Shown one piece after another: positions 6,285 through 7,839 of a stretch of 7,839 nt of DNA. The translations under genes were made by a program, and so were the position numbers. The notes beneath the pieces were generated by a model that had not been told where the DNA came from, did no database searches, and was given only the letters and a program-made list of their open reading frames with translations. Numbering within the stretch: position 1 is the stretch's first letter; each line of letters begins with the position of its first letter. Source of the DNA: Nitrospirota bacterium (GTDB lineage: Bacteria; Nitrospirota; Nitrospiria; Nitrospirales; UBA8639); the NCBI GenBank assembly GCA_029881175.1, contig JAOUNC010000123.1, positions 1 to 7,839 of the forward strand. Reading direction: 5' to 3'.

Positions 6285-6788
6285 GGCCCTCCGCCTGTAC
6301 GAGTCATTGCCAGTCTCACCCCATTCTCCACGCCTACTTCTCAGCCACCTATCCCTCATTATCCGAGACAGCTAGGAACCTCTTGGAATTGCTGGAAGGC
6401 CTCCCTTTCTTTGTAGTCATGGGCAGAAGCAAGGCACGATCAAAGAAAAATCACACAGGATTCCGACCTACAGCTATGCCGGAATGACCATATCGGTTGG
6501 TAGACAGCAGCCCTCCACCATCATCATGCCTGTATTGTTCTGGCATGCATCTCCTCACCCACCATCTTTACGCAACAACCTCTTAGCTAAATCCACTTTT
6601 TCGAACCGCATTTGTATCTCTTTAGATTCAACTGTGTATCTGTTTGTTCCATGAAACAACATCCCATGATACAGCAGAGGGTAAATTTTGCGTGTTTTCA
6701 AGGGAAATTGTTGTTACGGGTTTATGGCGTTGTTCTTGCTTAATCCATTCCTATTGAATGTGCATGATCCCATTGAGAGGAAGTGAAT
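6285..6788. other. Intergenic stretch without a supported gene
   Basis: About 500 bases between the cytochrome and the Cys/His mini-protein. A 56-codon frame from the ATG at 6484 to 6654 exists, but it has no Shine-Dalgarno, no recognisable domain and overlaps a REP-like palindrome, so I do not call it. The stretch from 6590 to 6720 is AT-rich. No tRNA, riboswitch or convincing promoter was recognised. Confidence 0.45.
6458..6488. repeat. REP-like palindrome, diverged copy
   Basis: GGATTCCG (6458-6465) and CCGGAATGAC (6479-6488) form a 6-bp stem (ATTCCG / CGGAAT) around a 14-base loop. The pattern resembles the widespread bacterial intergenic repeat GGATTCC...GGAATGAC. Its loop is longer and less paired than in typical copies, so it is probably degenerate. 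Only one copy is in this window. Confidence 0.35.
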
Positions 6789-6992
6789 ATGATTCAGATT
6801 TGTGCTTGGTGCCAGCAAGAAGGCAAACTTGAAGCGCTAGAACCAACCGGTGAAAGCTTCGATACGCGACAGTCCCATGGAATTTGCCCATACCATGTCC
6901 TTTGCCTGAGACACACGTATCGCCATAGTCTGCCTCCTCGAACCATCCCAGCCTCGCTTCATCATTCCGGTAATACTTCCCGCTCATCCTAA
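6789..6992 (+). CDS. Cys/His-rich mini-protein with stand-alone CxWC...SHGICPxH motif
   Basis: A 67-residue protein starting MIQICAWCQQEGKLEALE. Cys5-Ala-Trp-Cys8 and Ser29-His30-Gly31-Ile32-Cys33-Pro34-Tyr35-His36 form the pattern 'CxWC ... SHGxCPx(C/H)'. The same pattern, usually with a last Cys, is found as a short tail on many sensor histidine kinases and diguanylate cyclases ('CxWCKKIRDxxG...SHGxCPxCL') and as tiny stand-alone proteins in environmental bacteria. Cys5, Cys8, Cys33 and His36 could bind zinc or iron; that is inference. The function is unknown. The remaining C-terminus (from about residue 43) is Ser/His/Arg/Pro-rich and looks disordered. The start is fixed by AGAGGA (6776-6781), 7 bases before the ATG at 6789; a GTG at 6783 would place the ribosome site too near. 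Monocistronic by position. Confidence 0.7.
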   Translation: MIQICAWCQQEGKLEALEPTGESFDTRQSHGICPYHVLCLRHTYRHSLPPRTIPASLHHSGNTSRSS

Positions 6993-7034
6993 TCATTCAG
7001 ATCATTCTTAAAATTTGTTTATGGTGATCGGGAT

Positions 7035-7146
7035 TTTCCCTTTTCCCCAATATAATATTATGAAGAAGATCCGCCTATCTGCCGATTTCACAACCAATTC
7101 TGGGATTCTAGAAAAGGAAATGGAAGAGGATTAGGGAAAAGGGAAA
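7035..7146. repeat. 13-bp perfect inverted repeat enclosing 86 bases
   Basis: TTTCCCTTTTCCC (7035-7047) and GGGAAAAGGGAAA (7134-7146) are exact reverse complements. The pyrimidine/purine tracts are low in complexity, so chance is more likely than for mixed sequence. The enclosed bases include the AT palindrome AATATAATATT (7050-7060) and no gene. It lies between the convergent ends of the mini-protein (6992) and the small TM protein (7161), so it may fold in RNA from either side. Confidence 0.45.
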
Positions 7147-7149
7147 GAG

Positions 7150-7185
7150 GAGAAAACAACTTAATTCGAACCGTTTAATCGGTTC
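7150..7185 (-). terminator. Hairpin overlapping the end of the small TM protein gene
   Basis: On the minus strand GAACCG (from 7185) pairs with CGGTTC (to 7168) around a 6-base loop, followed by GAATTAAGTTGTTTTCTCC. The stem lies in the last codons (KNRLNGS) and the TAA stop lies in the tail. The tail is only moderately T-rich, so termination is a guess. Confidence 0.35.
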
Positions 7186-7328
7186 TTGACCATGATGGTT
7201 CCGAGGTGGGGGAGCCGAGAGGTCCGGCGATGATCAAACCAGGCAAACAATAAGACTCCAATCATAAGCACGAGTCCTAAGACCATGGTCGTCGTATTGT
7301 TTCCAATAAAATCAGTAATCGGATTCAT
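7161..7328 (-). CDS. Single-TM small membrane protein (55 aa), unrecognised
   Basis: A 55-residue minus-strand ORF, MNPITDFIGNNTTT followed by the hydrophobic segment MVLGLVLMIGVLLFAWF (15-31), then a basic tail DHRRTSRLP...KNRLNGSN. One membrane helix with positive charges after it predicts the N-terminus outside and the C-terminus in the cytoplasm. AGGAAA lies about 9-10 bases before the ATG, a reasonable ribosome site. The sharp hydrophobic/basic division is the main reason to believe it. I recognise no family. Divergent from the cupredoxin gene with 187 bases between, so the two could share a control region. A terminator-like hairpin overlaps its last codons. Very small single-TM proteins of this kind are often accessory subunits of respiratory complexes; that is only a possibility here. 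Confidence 0.6.
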   Translation of the reverse strand: MNPITDFIGNNTTTMVLGLVLMIGVLLFAWFDHRRTSRLPHLGTIMVKNRLNGSN

Positions 7329-7369
7329 CTGTGGTATTTCCTCATATCACTCATCTTTTCGGTCTGTTC

Positions 7370-7402
7370 CGCTAGATCTTAAGATCTTCTCATCAAATAG
7401 CG
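7370..7402. promoter_or_regulatory. Nested palindrome between divergent genes, possible operator
   Basis: AGATCTTAAGATCT (7374-7387) is a perfect 14-bp palindrome. Outer arms CGCTA (7370-7374) and TAGCG (7398-7402) pair around it. It sits 42-74 bases upstream of the small TM protein start and 114-146 bases upstream of the cupredoxin start, just before a possible promoter for the latter. A dimeric regulator site is plausible, and so is a cruciform or transcript hairpin. Confidence 0.4.
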
Positions 7403-7409
7403 AGCCTTC

Positions 7410-7437
7410 TTGAATTATAGTAATTTAATATTAAGAT
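7410..7437 (+). promoter_or_regulatory. Possible sigma70-type promoter for the cupredoxin gene
   Basis: TTGAAT (7410-7415), 16 bases, TAAGAT (7432-7437) within an AT-rich stretch that also holds the palindrome TTAATATTAA (7425-7434). It would leave a leader of about 70 bases before the ATG at 7516. Both boxes match the consensus only in part. Confidence 0.25.
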
Positions 7438-7515
7438 TATATACGTATTTTCAAAAAGTTCCTATCAATGCATGGCAAACTTTCACCACGAAAGTGTCAA
7501 CAGGTATACTGAACC

Positions 7516-7839
7516 ATGCGCCGACTATTGCACATTCACCTTCCGTCAATTCCCTACCGATTCGTGTTGATTGTGGAGTTGCTGGTTGCCATTGTCTTGG
7601 CGACATCGGTTTTTTCTGCCTGGGGTGCCACGCCAACCAGCCTTACGCCAACACCCAACCTCAAGGCACTTGAAGTCACCATTGATATTCGCTCCCGTGA
7701 GTTTCGACCCTCTACGCTGGATATCCTAGTCGGACAAAAGACCCGATTGGTTTTGAAAAATTTGGATACCGAACTGCATGCCTTTGTGCCTGTGGGGTTA
7801 TTGGCCGATTCTCATGTGGCGGTAAGCGGTAATGGAGCA
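7516..7839 (+). CDS. Secreted cupredoxin-domain protein (5' part; runs off the window)
   Basis: 108 codons are visible from the ATG at 7516, still open at the right edge. The N-terminus has Arg2-Arg3, then a hydrophobic stretch RFVLIVELLVAIVLATSVFS (15-34), and a likely cleavage after SAWGA, so the protein is exported or membrane-tethered. From residue 53 a cupredoxin domain begins: VTIDIRSREFRPSTLDILVG (54-73), then QKTRLVLKNLDTELHAF (74-90). This matches the plastocyanin/azurin-like Cupredoxin_1 pattern 'xFxPxxIxVxxGxxVxLxxxNxDxxxHxF', and His88 is the expected first copper ligand. The Cys, second His and Met ligands would lie downstream, outside the window, so copper binding cannot be confirmed. 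It may be a periplasmic electron carrier or a copper-handling protein. The ribosome site is weak (CAGG 11 bases before the ATG). Confidence 0.75.
   Translation, partial: MRRLLHIHLPSIPYRFVLIVELLVAIVLATSVFSAWGATPTSLTPTPNLKALEVTIDIRSREFRPSTLDILVGQKTRLVLKNLDTELHAFVPVGLLADSHVAVSGNGA

Noticed and set aside
6484..6654. 56-codon frame in the gap after the lipoprotein cytochrome
   Set aside because: No ribosome site, no motif, and its start lies in a REP-like palindrome.
6751..6996. 81-residue minus-strand frame opposite the Cys/His mini-protein
   Set aside because: No recognisable motif; the plus strand has a strong Shine-Dalgarno and the CxWC...SHGICP pattern.
7374..7387. CRISPR-like or insertion-sequence end at the palindrome
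   Set aside because: A single copy, no repeated spacing, no transposase nearby; a regulatory palindrome is the simpler reading.
7410..7673. Plus-strand frame with an apparent heme motif CLGCH near its end
   Set aside because: It overlaps the cupredoxin gene in another frame, has no signal peptide fitting a cytochrome, and CxxCH here arises from codons of the signal-peptide region of the real gene. The cupredoxin frame has a clear signal peptide and domain.

Overview
The window looks like chromosomal DNA of a free-living Gram-negative chemolithotroph. A Nitrospira-type bacterium (Nitrospirota) is my best guess, from the combination of periplasmic c-type cytochromes, a cupredoxin, a YugP-type zinc peptidase, SelO and a tiny stand-alone 'CxWC...SHGICP' protein. 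This is inference from gene content and base composition (G+C near half by eye); no rRNA or other marker gene is present to fix it.

Layout. (1) Positions 1-2005 are a decayed accessory stretch. A KAP-family P-loop NTPase (the Kidins220/PifA family) lies on the minus strand. It has lost everything upstream of Walker B, has a degenerate Walker B, and is split by a frameshift near 1105; its 3' end runs off the left edge. Behind it are two start-less minus-strand reading frames and about 200-400 bases in which I see no gene. (2) Positions 2006-3246 hold a plus-strand pair: a TsdA-like diheme cytochrome c (thiosulfate dehydrogenase family) and, 29 bases later behind a strong Shine-Dalgarno, a DsrE-family sulfur-carrier-like protein. 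A hairpin with a T-rich tail follows at 3332-3372. (3) Positions 3474-5744 are a minus-strand pair: selO (protein AMPylase) followed by a YugP-type membrane zinc metallopeptidase, with a terminator-like hairpin between them. (4) Positions 5922-6284 encode a small monoheme cytochrome c lipoprotein, divergent from selO. (5) Positions 6285-7515 are gene-poor: a REP-like palindrome, a 67-residue Cys/His mini-protein, a 55-residue single-TM protein on the minus strand, and several inverted repeats. (6) From 7516 a secreted cupredoxin begins and runs off the right edge.

How it may fit together. The tsdA-dsrE pair suggests oxidation of thiosulfate (or reduction of tetrathionate) at the periplasmic face, paired with a cytoplasmic thiol protein that could carry sulfane sulfur. 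The lipoprotein cytochrome and the cupredoxin are candidate periplasmic electron carriers. SelO and YugP are housekeeping or stress genes. The KAP remnant is the only trace of possible phage-exclusion or mobile-element cargo. I see no tRNA, rRNA, CRISPR array, transposase or integrase.

No clearly new system is evident. The best leads are the tsdA-dsrE pair, the two mini-proteins near the right end, the palindromic intergenic region at 7370-7402, and the decayed KAP locus.
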